DNA of 64,000 bases from Tetrapyrgos nigripes (taxonomy: Eukaryota; Basidiomycota; Agaricomycetes; Agaricales; Campanellaceae): contig JAACJM010000037.1 of assembly GCA_013368315.1 (NCBI GenBank), forward strand, positions 248,001-312,000, given 5' to 3'. Shown one piece after another: positions 1 through 9,780 of this stretch. The first letter of the stretch is position 1. Each line of letters starts with the position of its first letter. A program made the position numbers and the translations under genes. The notes under the pieces are model-generated. The model saw nothing but the letters and a program-made list of their open reading frames with translations, had not been told where the DNA came from and searched no databases.

Positions 1-3000
1 GCCTTATCCACCAGCCTATCGACCCCGACACGCCTACCCAATAAATTACCTATCCGTATCATCGCAGATTCTGGTGCTACACATCACTTCTTCAAGCAAC
101 GATCCTACTTCCACACCTACACCTCTCACAATGACAAAGGAGGATCTTCCCATGAGGATGCTCAGTTTGATATTGTGGGGAAGGGAGATGTAAAAGTCGA
201 AATGGTACACAATGGAGTTGTATACCACCTCCTATTCCGAAATGCATATCACGCCCCCAGCATATCTAATAATCTCTTGTCAACTGGTGTTCTGGATAAG
301 CTGGGATGGACAGCGTTATTGGGGAAGGGACGAATGATCTTCAAGGACACGAGTGGAGAAGAGAAATTCGAAGCCATCTTAAACAGTGGCGTGTACGTGA
401 TGGATGCGAAACTAGTTCCTCATACCCCAAACACCGCTCTCGCAGCGCAACTACCCGCCGACATTCGTTTCCTTCACCGAGCGGGTGGCCATATCATGCC
501 CGAGCGCATTGAAATGGCGTCAGGGCTCGTTGATGGTGTTCCGGAAGTTAAAGGGGCGAGGAAGAAGATGGGAACCTGCGAAGATTGTAAACGAGCCCAT
601 ACAGACAAGCAACATCATCCCGAGAGTACTGAGGTGGTGACAGAGGCAAATTTCCGATGGTATTTAGACATATGGGGGCCTGCGCAGGTGATGTCCATCG
701 GTGGAAATTTATATGCATTATTCGGGTCTGATGCGGGGACGTCGAGAGACACGGTGGACCTCCTGAAGGATAGAACGGCGTTGACGTTGGTCGAGAAGTT
801 AGAAGTGCGAAGGTCTACTGCAGAAACTCAGACGGGAAGGAAACTGAAGAGGATTCGAACCGACAACGCACCTGAATGGAGGTCTCATGCCTTCAAAGCG
901 TGGGTCGAAAGCCATGGGATCATTCATGAGTTTACCGCCCCTTACACTTCACCATCCAATGGAGTAGCAGAACGAGGGATAGGAGCCATGTTAAATGGTA
1001 CTAGAGCAATGCTGTTTGATGCAGGATTATCTGCACAATGGTGGGGTCAGGCGATGTCGACCTATATATATGTCAAGAACATTCTCCCAAACACAAAAGG
1101 GATCGTACCTGAGGAAAAATGGACTGGACAACGTCAAAATGTTTCTCACCTCGTTCCATTTGGCAGTATAGGCTTTGCCCACATCCCTGCGAAGACTGGA
1201 CGTGGAAAGTTGGATGCGAGAGGCTTCAAATGTCAAATGGTCGGTTATGATGGCAGGAAAGTGTATGTTGTGAAGAGATGGGAAAGCAACGAGATCTACC
1301 GTACGAGTGATGTGGCGTTTGAAAAGTCGGGAGGTCATTGGACTTCGGAGTTGGAGGGGGAGAATGAGGATATACTATTTTTGGCACCAACCCCGAAATC
1401 CGTACCCTCGATCACTGACTCGATCCCCGACTCAACGCCGCCAACTCCATCTTCTCCATCGAACCCCACAAACAACGAAAAAACCCAGTTGATGCCCAAA
1501 GCACCAGAAAAACGAACTCGTCGGACACAGGCTGAGATCTGGGGAACCGCTCCTACCCATTCATCCGCTCGATCCCGCAATCTAACCCAACAATTCATCG
1601 AATCCAAAGAATACGAGGATCGAGAAAAAGAAGCTCATGACAGAGGTGAAGACTGGACGAGAGACAGTGAGGAAGACAGAGAGTTATTGCCAGAGTATGA
1701 CGAAGAAGATTCTCCAACTGCCCTGAAAGCTCAGCTCGACGAAGTTATTGAACCCGATAACACATGGGTACCCCACTCCTACAACGAAGCGATGGAACGT
1801 CCCGACCTATGGATGAAGCCTATGGAGAAGGAACTTGCAAAGCTCGACTCCCGAAAGGCATTCACTCCAGTCCAGAGGCCCCGAGATGCGAAAATCATTA
1901 CAACTCGATGGGTTTATGCGTTACGATTGGACGGAAATGGGAAGATTACTGAAAGGAGAGCGAGACTGGTAGTCAGGGGGTACGACCAGGTCAAAGGGAT
2001 CCATTATGATGACACTTGGGCGATAGTGGCGAGATATGAGTCGGAGAGGTTTGCTATTGCCATCGCCGCTTATGAAGGAATGGATCTCTGGTCTGGGGAC
2101 TTCACCGGAGCATACCTGAATGCGAGACCACAGGGTGTTAATTATTTGGCACTACCTGAGGGTTTTCAGGAGCGATACTCTTTGCGCGATGGAAACGACA
2201 CTGTGCTTCTAATGAATATCAACATTTACGGGTCTATGGATGCTGGGAATAATTGGTACAAGCTCCTCGATGAACGATACCGAGAGCTCGGCTTTAGGTC
2301 AAACCCAGCTGACCCTTGTGTACGATACCGACGCACACCCCTTGGTAGCACTATCACCGTTACCTACACGGACGATGTAACGGGAGTCTCAACGACGGAA
2401 GAGGATGGAAAGAGAGCGCGGAAGGAGATTGCGGAGCAATTTGAGTTCAGGGACTATGGAGAACCTGATGTGGTATTAGGGATGACTGTTAGGATTCATG
2501 AGGACACCGGGGACGTATCCCTCCACCAACGCCCATTGATCGAGAAGACGTTGAAGGCGTTTGGTATGACGGATTGTGCTGCAAAGCACACGCCACTATC
2601 TCCTGGGATCGAGTTTATTGACAGCCAACCCCATCCTATCCCTACTTCCGACAAACTCTTCATGGTAGACAAGAACTACTACAGTCTCATCGGTGCACTA
2701 AATCACATCTCGCAAGGAACCCGACCAGACATAGCATTTGCAGTATCTCTCCTACAACAATACGCTAACGACCCTAGACCTATCCACTGGGCTTCTGCAC
2801 TCCACCTCCTTGCGTATCTCAAGACTACAGCTCACCTCCAAATCACATATCGTCGCCGTATTAAAGGAGATACTTCGGACGGCATCAAACCTATAGGTTT
2901 CGCTGATGCATCCCACGCAGATGTGAAAGAGGAAGAAGGTCTTGCCACCCGAAAATCGACGATGGGATACGTATTCTTGGTTGCAGGGGGAGCTGTCTCA

Positions 3001-3372
3001 TGGTCATCGTCCAAGCAGAGAGTCGTCGCGTTATCCACAACCGAGGCGGAATATATTTCGATGGTGCATGCTGGGAAGCAGGCGATTTGGATGTGGAAGT
3101 GGTTAGATGGAGTGGAGATGCGGAGGAATTACCCCTTCCTGATAAACGTCGACAACACGAGTTCCATGTCATTGACGGAAGCCACCACTAAACACGGACG
3201 AACCAAGCACTTCGATACAGCATGGGCATGGATCCGAGACGCCGTTCGAGAGAAAGAGTTGGAATTCCGACACGTTCCATCCCAAGAGAATGTTGCTGAC
3301 GTTATGACCAAATCGTTGAGTCGTCCATTGTTCGAGAAGTTTGTGAAGGGACTAGGGTTGACAGAAGGCTGA
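1..3372 (+). CDS. Ty1/copia gag-pol polyprotein, 3' part
   Basis: The frame is open from the first base, so the gene starts upstream of the window. Counting residues from base 1, the domains run in copia order. A retropepsin DSGA motif lies at 23-26. A pre-integrase zinc site follows (H159, H164, C193, C196). The integrase triad is D223, D288 and E324, with exactly 35 residues between the last two. Reverse transcriptase has SGDFTGAYLNA and the YTDD active site at 789-792, and RNase H has ALSTTEAEY and NVDN. Protease-integrase-RT-RNase H order defines Ty1/copia. No stop or frameshift is visible over 1,123 codons, so this copy may be recent and functional. It makes the enzymes for retrotransposition in cytoplasmic particles. 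A GTG at 175 is not the true start because protease residues lie upstream of it. Confidence 0.96.
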   Translation, partial: ALSTSLSTPTRLPNKLPIRIIADSGATHHFFKQRSYFHTYTSHNDKGGSSHEDAQFDIVGKGDVKVEMVHNGVVYHLLFRNAYHAPSISNNLLSTGVLDKLGWTALLGKGRMIFKDTSGEEKFEAILNSGVYVMDAKLVPHTPNTALAAQLPADIRFLHRAGGHIMPERIEMASGLVDGVPEVKGARKKMGTCEDCKRAHTDKQHHPESTEVVTEANFRWYLDIWGPAQVMSIGGNLYALFGSDAGTSRDTVDLLKDRTALTLVEKLEVRRSTAETQTGRKLKRIRTDNAPEWRSHAFKAWVESHGIIHEFTAPYTSPSNGVAERGIGAMLNGTRAMLFDAGLSAQWWGQAMSTYIYVKNILPNTKGIVPEEKWTGQRQNVSHLVPFGSIGFAHIPAKTGRGKLDARGFKCQMVGYDGRKVYVVKRWESNEIYRTSDVAFEKSGGHWTSELEGENEDILFLAPTPKSVPSITDSIPDSTPPTPSSPSNPTNNEKTQLMPKAPEKRTRRTQAEIWGTAPTHSSARSRNLTQQFIESKEYEDREKEAHDRGEDWTRDSEEDRELLPEYDEEDSPTALKAQLDEVIEPDNTWVPHSYNEAMERPDLWMKPMEKELAKLDSRKAFTPVQRPRDAKIITTRWVYALRLDGNGKITERRARLVVRGYDQVKGIHYDDTWAIVARYESERFAIAIAAYEGMDLWSGDFTGAYLNARPQGVNYLALPEGFQERYSLRDGNDTVLLMNINIYGSMDAGNNWYKLLDERYRELGFRSNPADPCVRYRRTPLGSTITVTYTDDVTGVSTTEEDGKRARKEIAEQFEFRDYGEPDVVLGMTVRIHEDTGDVSLHQRPLIEKTLKAFGMTDCAAKHTPLSPGIEFIDSQPHPIPTSDKLFMVDKNYYSLIGALNHISQGTRPDIAFAVSLLQQYANDPRPIHWASALHLLAYLKTTAHLQITYRRRIKGDTSDGIKPIGFADASHADVKEEEGLATRKSTMGYVFLVAGGAVSWSSSKQRVVALSTTEAEYISMVHAGKQAIWMWKWLDGVEMRRNYPFLINVDNTSSMSLTEATTKHGRTKHFDTAWAWIRDAVREKELEFRHVPSQENVADVMTKSLSRPLFEKFVKGLGLTEG

Positions 3373-3383
3373 GGAGTCTAGGG

Positions 3384-3395
3384 ACTCAGGGGGAG
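3384..3395 (+). other. Polypurine tract of the copia element
   Basis: A purine-rich run (actcagggggag) directly precedes the TGTTA start of the LTR, 11 bp after the pol stop. This is where plus-strand DNA synthesis is primed in LTR retrotransposons. Confidence 0.75.
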
Positions 3396-3792
3396 TGTTA
3401 AGAATAAGAGTCCCTAGATAGGGGCTACTTCCTATTTCGTTATTATCCGTTTCTCTTGACTGCTAATCCTTTCGTCCATTGGTGATCCTTTCACCCTTTC
3501 ATGCTCCAAGGCACACTAACCCGGGTTCAACACCCGCCTCACATATACCAGTGCTTTTCGTACCGAATACCCCAGTCGTTCCCACTATCATCGTGTGGAC
3601 TCCTGGGGTGTGTACCTATATCATTTCTATTCATTTCTATTACTGATTATATCTACAATTACTACAGTACAATCGTTCGTACTAACGTGTACTCCTTTGT
3701 AACAGGTACTGTAGTAATATCAGTCGTTCCCACTATCATCGTGTGGACTCCTGGGTACAATCGTTCGTACTAACGTGTACTCCTTTGTAACA
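3396..3792 (+). repeat. 3' LTR of the copia element
   Basis: The repeat opens with TGTTA just after the polypurine tract and closes with TAACA, the usual TG...CA ends. Two internal segments occur twice: a 35-bp piece at 3573-3607 and 3721-3755, and a 38-bp piece at 3667-3704 and 3755-3792. The LTR could therefore end at 3704 (309 bp) or 3792 (397 bp). The 5' LTR lies outside the window, so the ends and the target duplication cannot be confirmed. Confidence 0.8.
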
Positions 3793-4348
3793 AGAACGGC
3801 GACCCTTTCTCCAACTACTTTCGGTATAGGTGATGTGAGTCGTGTCCCGTTTTTAAAATTCTCTCACCAGTACTTCTTTCCTATATTCCATACTGTGGCT
3901 CTCACCTACACCCTGCCCACTAATCCTCCCTCCAATTATCCCCATGGAAAGCTCAAGCCCTCCTTCATTATCTTCACGGAGAATTCCCTAGCATGCCGTT
4001 GAAAACTACCGTGAGTTTTGCTAATATACGTACCGCAAATCCGGAAAGCGCGAGCCCTAACTTTACCCCTAGGTACTAATGATCCCGACCTCAGCGGTGA
4101 ATTGGACGCTCTGGACGCAGATCATCTTTCCAGGTAGCTCAAAGGGGACTTTGGAAGCGAGCAGTATCCCTGCGGACGTAGAGGTTAGGCCCTTGTAGTT
4201 GCCTATCATAGCTTTCACTGGACTTTCAATCAACGCAATCAATCTTGCTTATAGACACTGTCCTAAAGTACAAATGGTTGAGATAGCAATATACAGAGAA
4301 TGACAGAGTATATAAGTTAAAAGTAAGAACAAGAAATGCAGGAACAGA
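3793..4348. other. Intergenic, no gene seen
   Basis: Between the copia LTR and the 3' end of the minus-strand membrane-protein gene. I see no coding segment with splice support. The last 100-150 bp probably hold the 3' UTR of that gene. Confidence 0.5.
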
Positions 4349-6966
4349 TCATAGCAAGGAATTCCGTTTACTCGTATACGCCGGAAGCGTCGACATTGTA
4401 TCATCCGTCCCTTGATGACGTGGTTGATAACTCCTGCCTTCACTGCCTCCAGTCACGTCCATAGTACCCATCCCGGCAACAGAAGACCCATGCCTTACAA
4501 GCGGAACTTCAGGTACAGGTGCGTCACGATAATCAAAATTCCTCCCAATCGGCGTCTGAACCTCAAGCTCCGACTGTGTTCTAGCATCTAAACTTAATCT
4601 CCTCCTACCATATGATACAGGTGTTCCAGCCAGAATTCCAGCCAACGATGCTTCAGAAGCGTAAAACTCCTGGGCCTCTTCCCATTCGTCTGAGATATCG
4701 TCCTCGTATTCCCATTCGTTGAGATCTGAGTCAGAGTTGAAGTGATTGCCTGGGCCGAGGAGTTGATCGCGAGATGGAGAAGAAGAATGTGTTCTTCGAC
4801 TTGCTTTTGATCTTTGAGAACTGAGATAAGCCTTATTGCGACGGCGAGAGGATCTGGTAGAGTTCCCTGGGCCAGATATCCTCATACTGGGAGTTGGAGT
4901 TGTGGGGGTTGTTATGGTAGAATTTGTCGGCGGGCCTACTCGTCTAAGTGACCGCTGTACCGTGGAATGATTTCCATCAGTGGATTTATCGACTGTATCA
5001 GACGAGACATACCTTGACGGGCTTTACGGGTGACTTCGGACCCTCTGCAATATCGTCCAGCGTTGCAAATGTGCCATCCTCAGCTACCAGAGTCGAAGAT
5101 GTAAGCATCGTGTCTGAACGAATTGGTTCAGTCGGCCTGAGAGTCGTTGGAGCATTGTCGTAATATGTCTGGTAGCCTTCCTTGGTAGGTAGAGACTCTT
5201 CGCTACTTTCAAGAGGGCTGGACGACTTGGACGACGATTTCTGATGACCAAATCCGGCATAAGGAACATAAAGCCCTGGCCTGTTCGCTCCAGGATGACG
5301 GGTTGCAGCGTCATAGCCTGGAGGAAAAGGATCGATATCACCCGTGCCTCGACGTATCGGTTGATTATGAAGTAAGCTGACAGAGCTCATATTTTGGCCT
5401 GGGGATGTTGAGCGCGGAGAACCACTTGCGTCGTACTGTGATTGGACCATATAACCTTTTTGAAGATGCCTCCAAAGAATATTGTTACGCTTATTGAGGA
5501 ACTGTGAACGAGAATGAGTGAAATGTTCTTCTAAGAGGCATGAAAGGTGGACACACACCCAAAGAGCACCCAGGAGCGACAAGAAGACGACAGAAGCTAC
5601 TGAGATTCCTGCTATGGCGCCTGTAGATAGACTTTCAAACACATACGTAAGCAAGCAACTCGTCAAACGCAGTTCAAGACGCACGTTGTACCGGCACTGG
5701 ATGGCGTTAGGGTTGGGCTAGCTGAAGTCGACGTCACAGCTGCGAGATCCGCACCCCACACCTTAGCATAGTCTAAATCAAAGGCCCCTAAGATTCCTTG
5801 AGCATCACTGGGCACTGCTTGTCTCCTCAAGCCTCGACCATATAGCCCTAAAATCGGTCCTTCTTCCCCGATATTTTTCAATTTGACTTGTCTTCTACTC
5901 CATGTCCGAGGTACGAGGGGATTTGAATTAAGATCTGGAGGACTACGGGGAGTAGCGGTACCCTGATGGGCATTGGTAACCACAATTGTATGTTCTCCGT
6001 GTCCTAGATTACTCGCATGATACAACACTTGGTCTTTTGCCCACCACGTCCGCGTTGCGTTGAACCAAACTGGCGCCATGGAATCCAGGGATACGGAATA
6101 CGATGACGTTTGGGCAGGGCCGACAGAACCGCATAGGGAGATGGCTGTCCCATTAAAGGTGAACATCATTGAAGCGTCAGGATGCGTCGTCGAGCTGATG
6201 AAGGAATGAATGATATAGTATCAGTCAGTGATGAACTTCACATCGACAGATTGCAAGAAAAGAACTCGAAGTCAGATGAGAAAATGATCATGATGACTCA
6301 CTGCCCGCTTTGATTCTTGAAACCCTGCACCCTTTCAGGATCAGTATTCCAAGCATCCCGAGGAGAGTAGGTGAAGTGCTCGTCCGAATCCTGGAAGAAT
6401 TTGACTTGCTCTTCATCGCCGTCAACGGGCGGGTTACCATCATCGTTCCCGAGGTCCATATTTGAAGTCCATGTGATCTAGAGAGACGAAAGAAAGACGG
6501 GGAAGGTAATGTAAGAAAATAGCCAACGCGAAAACAGATATGAAACGCACAAAATCAATTTTGACCGGCCTATTTCCATCTGCAATGCTGAAGACCACAT
6601 TATGCGGCCCGTCGTCCAGCTCCCTCGCTTCGAAGAGTACCGCCTGGTATTTGAGCTCAGGTAGGTTCGCCGTCCCCGTATTATTCACTCCATCAACTGA
6701 CACAACGAAATTGCCAAGGCTAGGTCCTTGTACACCGAAGATTGAGAACCCGGTTCCGTTGAAGGCGAAAGATGCGGTAGAGGAAGGATGCCAAGACAAC
6801 ATGTATGAACCGCCGCTATATGATCTACTCTCAAGTTCTGTAGTCAGCGAAGAACGACAGAAACGAAAATGATAACGCACTCATTACCAAATTCTCTACC
6901 TTCTTCCCAATAACCCGCAGGCTCGTAATGTATGAGGGGACTGCACTCTTCCACAGTCACCAGCAT
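4349..6966 (-). CDS. Single-pass membrane protein with two beta-sandwich-like ectodomains
   Basis: Six exons read on the minus strand and join in frame at GT-AG sites (about 740 residues). The ATG at 6966 opens MLVTVEECSPLIHY. Two similar segments follow, marked by FNGTGFSIFGVQGPSLG and FNGTAISLCGSVGPAQ; each continues with VSVDG/VSLDS and a later HNVV/HTIVV strand, as in the extracellular half of a large uncharacterised basidiomycete family. A Ser/Thr-rich linker leads to one hydrophobic segment (GISVASVVFLSLLGALWV) and a long Pro/Ser-rich cytoplasmic tail ending at 4349. I see no classical N-terminal signal peptide, which is common in this family. Ligand binding by the ectodomain is inferred from the fold type. 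The exact function is unknown. Confidence 0.72.
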
Positions 6967-7886
6967 GATGAAAATTTGTGCTTATGCTTCAACAATTCCT
7001 TAGAGGCTTTGAAAGAATGACTAGAAAGTAAACCGAGGCTCGCTGAGCCGCCGGCCTATGAAAAACGAGAGAGTGAAAGGAAAGAAGAGCGTCCAATGAC
7101 GCGGGAAAAGGGAAAGAACGAGATGACTACCCGCCATTAACAGCGCATTAATGTAGCTTTGATGGCGATGGAGAAGTCATCAGATGGAACGTCCGTCAAT
7201 GTATTGTCAATGTCACAGCCATATGAGCGCTTCCGCCACACTCCCGAAGGCGCGTGTGTAGGAAATGATCCAGTTTGAAGGACAGGGGGCCACGGGATAA
7301 GGTCAAATCCATGAGCTTCGACTACGAGAGAAAAAAGAAATGGGATATTCATATTCATAATGATAGACTGACAGAATTGACACCGAGGTTGTTACATATA
7401 CACTTTTGAGTCCCATGGACCGTGTCGGGGGCAGATAGAGTGAAAGGACAGTAGTCTGGAAAGATTGGAGCTGAATATGAGTAAAATCATTGACACTAGG
7501 GTCTCAAACACGCACCAATTCCCGTCATTCAAGGCAATGCTTCCGAGTCCTTCATATTCTCTATGAGTCTCCGTCATGGTACTTCAGTTACATTGCGAGA
7601 TAGACACCTTTTCCTAGTGGAATACACTGAGTGACTGATGAGCTGGCGAAGAAAATCCAAGAAAGCCTACCCTAAACTAATGTTTCCACGCCACTCCACG
7701 GTCGCCTCGGCTTCTTCGTACGAAAACCAAGTATACTGTAGTATTAGCACAAAATCCTGAAGCAAAAATAACGACAGATAGACAACGAATTCCATGCCAG
7801 GCCATCATTTCTCCTCGCGACTCAGCTCTCCCCAGACTTCCCTTCACAGAATCACTTCGAATCAAGTGGACAAATAGGTAATTTGA
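6967..7886. other. Intergenic, no supported gene
   Basis: Upstream of the membrane-protein gene and downstream of the first small secreted-protein gene. Two short minus-strand reading frames (7137-7358 and 7392-7577, the second with an ATG) could not be joined in frame through plausible splice sites, so they are not called. The duplicated unit described below begins near 7790. Confidence 0.4.
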
Positions 7887-8243
7887 TTAGTCTTTTAACT
7901 CCCCTACCTCAGGTAGGCGCTTGATATTAGCTAAAGTCCGGTCGTTGATATCTGTACATGTCTAGCAGAACAAGCGATGAGACAAGTCACAACCGTGTCA
8001 TAATTTTTTCGGGCTTACTGGAGTGGGAAGTGGGAAGATAATTGTCGCGGTGCCAATAGGTACGGGGCTTAGTTTGGCCTACAGGATCGTTCGTCAATCA
8101 GTATAAGTACTGATATCAGTGACTTAGGCTAGATGGACCATAATACTGACCTCTGTGATGGCAACAGGGGCTGGAGCAGCAGTTGCCACTCCGAAGTAAA
8201 GGAGGAAAGTAGCACATACGAGCGGAACGGAGCTCAGACACAT
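7887..8243 (-). CDS. Small secreted protein, copy A (C terminus frameshifted)
   Basis: Three exons (8243-8151, 8078-8019, 7961-7887) give a 75-residue protein with consensus introns. It begins MCLSSVPLVCATFLLYFGVA, a signal peptide ending in TAAPAP. The mature part is short, with one cysteine in TCTDIN. The intact neighbour (8983-9373) has the same three exons. Relative to it, copy A lacks one base near 7897 in exon 3, which ends the protein about ten residues early and removes the second cysteine. It is probably secreted. Its role is unknown; effector or signalling peptide are possibilities only. It may be a decaying copy. Confidence 0.6.
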
Positions 8244-8288
8244 ATTGACGAGTAGCGATAGGCGTATTCTTGAGGAGTTCAAATACTA

Positions 8289-8299
8289 TGCCTCTTATA
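8289..8299 (-). promoter_or_regulatory. TATA-like box of secreted-protein copy A
   Basis: On the minus strand this reads TATAAGAGGCA, about 50 bp upstream of the ATG. The same 11 bases stand at the same distance in copy B, although the flanks have diverged. Confidence 0.5.
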
Positions 8300-8590
8300 T
8301 GTATGTATCTATACCTGGCGAACCCGAGTACCTGGGAGCAATAGACGATTTGAGGACGGGAACGTCAATGTCCAGAACACGTCCAAGAGTACAGTGGTAA
8401 TAGCCTGTACGAGCTAGACTCAGAAAGTATATGTTCCTGACATTCTGGCATGTTGAAGTATCCGAATTTGTACTGTGTATATGGGTCGCGGCGACTATTT
8501 GGAAAAGACATAGCCTACTGTGCCCTGTAATAAGGTCCCTCAGATGCGACAGTCATTTGTATGAAACGCGGGGCGCCGAGATTCACTAAT

Positions 8591-8924
8591 GAAGGCTTTG
8601 TGGGCCACCGCTTCGCGTGACAGCAAGTCCCTGTTTGATTAGTTGAAATAGTACGTTGAACTTCAGTCGGTGCGAGGATGATGGTAGATCAAGGATGTGG
8701 CGGAATAAAAATCTGGCACATTGGGTAGGGGTCCACCCTGGCCTAGGCCAAAAGTTTTCACCCCTCCCCCCCCCAATTTGGGTCAGTATGAGGTTCCTTT
8801 GGTAATTTCTTAGCAAGTAGGTATGTGTCCCAGAGCTATAGGACTTCATAGGTACTTGTAAGAGTGTACTGTTCGAGGCAAATCAAATGAATTTACACTC
8901 AAAAAAAACCCTAGCAGCAGTAGA
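8591..8924. other. Spacer between the duplicated units, with a transposon scrap
   Basis: No gene is seen. The sequence from about 8588 repeats, for some 31 bp, a segment also found at 25559 beside the mariner-like element (aaggctttgtgggccaccgc...). A run of ten C lies near 8768. It looks like a fragment of a dispersed repeat inserted at the duplication boundary. Confidence 0.45.
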
Positions 8925-8982
8925 CCAACAAATCTTTCCTCGAGCCTCAACTCGGCTCCCCCAAACTTCCTTCAAAAAACAT

Positions 8983-9373
8983 TCACTTCGAATCGAGTGG
9001 ACAGATAATTTCTTTGATCTGTCTTTTGGACTCTTCAACATCCGGAAGGCGCTGGATAATGGTCGGGTGATTTATATCTTTACACGTCTAGCAATGAATG
9101 AGGGATGAGATAGTCGTAAACGTGTCTCATTGAAGTCAAAGATTTTTGCTTACTGGAGTGGGGGGCAATATAATTGTTCTGGTACCAATCGTTATGGGGC
9201 TTAATGTGACCTGCAGGATTGTGGGTCAGGTATGAGTACTGCTATTGGTGACGCGGGATCAAGACTAGAAGGACGATAACACTGACTTCAGCAACAGGAG
9301 CTGGAGCAGCATTCGCCATTCCGAAGTAAAGGAGGACAGTCGCAGATTTGAATGGTACGGAGCTGAGACGCAT
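8983..9373 (-). CDS. Small secreted protein, copy B (intact)
   Basis: Three exons (9373-9287, 9210-9154, 9087-8983) give 82 residues. The signal peptide starts MRLSSVPFKSATVLLYFG and is followed by NAAPAPVAE. Exon 2 encodes a short hydrophobic TIGTRTIILPP piece. Exon 3 encodes a charged segment (RLPDVEESKRQIKE) bracketed by two cysteines, in TCKDIN and IICPLDSK, which could form one disulfide. Intron positions match copy A exactly, which supports the model. No family is recognised. Secretion is inferred from the leader; function is unknown. Confidence 0.68.
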
Positions 9374-9418
9374 ATTGGCGAGTAGCAAATGGGTGTTTTC
9401 TTGAGTCGCTCGAATCCG

Positions 9419-9429
9419 TGCCTCTTATA
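9419..9429 (-). promoter_or_regulatory. TATA-like box of secreted-protein copy B
   Basis: Minus-strand TATAAGAGGCA about 50 bp before the ATG, identical to the element in copy A. Confidence 0.5.
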
Positions 9430-9780
9430 GTGAAAGGTAGGTATATGTACCCGTACCTGGTGAATCCGAGCACCTGAAACATGGGCGTTTCATTCATAAG
9501 CAATAGAGGCTCTGAGGACGGGAACGTCAAGTTCCATAACACCCAAGAGTACAGAGGTAATTGTCCGTATGAACTAGACTCAGAATGTATATGTTCCTGA
9601 TATTCTGGCATGTTTAAGTATCCACATTTGTACTACGCAGAAGGATCGGAGTACGGACTATTTGGCTACTGTCCAGACCCTGTGAGGTCCCGACAGTCAT
9701 TTGTATGGAACGCCGGGCGCCGACATTCATTAATACAAACGCACCATCCTAGGATTCCTATTCGAGCACTCAATCCAACC

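Larger units (their letters stand above)
7790..8590. repeat. Direct duplication, copy 1 (period about 1.13 kb)
   Basis: This stretch and 8925-9745 are diverged direct copies covering promoter, gene and downstream sequence of a small secreted-protein gene. Matching landmarks are the start codons (8243 and 9373), the TATA-like boxes (8289 and 9419) and the cagtcatttgtatg segment near each right end. Confidence 0.8.
8925..9745. repeat. Direct duplication, copy 2
   Basis: Second copy of the unit described at 7790-8590. It carries the intact gene copy B. Divergence is clearly visible by eye, so the duplication is not very recent. Confidence 0.8.

Noticed and set aside
7137..7577. Possible small two-exon minus-strand gene
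   Set aside because: The only good donor (GTGCGT) and the available acceptors do not join the two frames without a stop.
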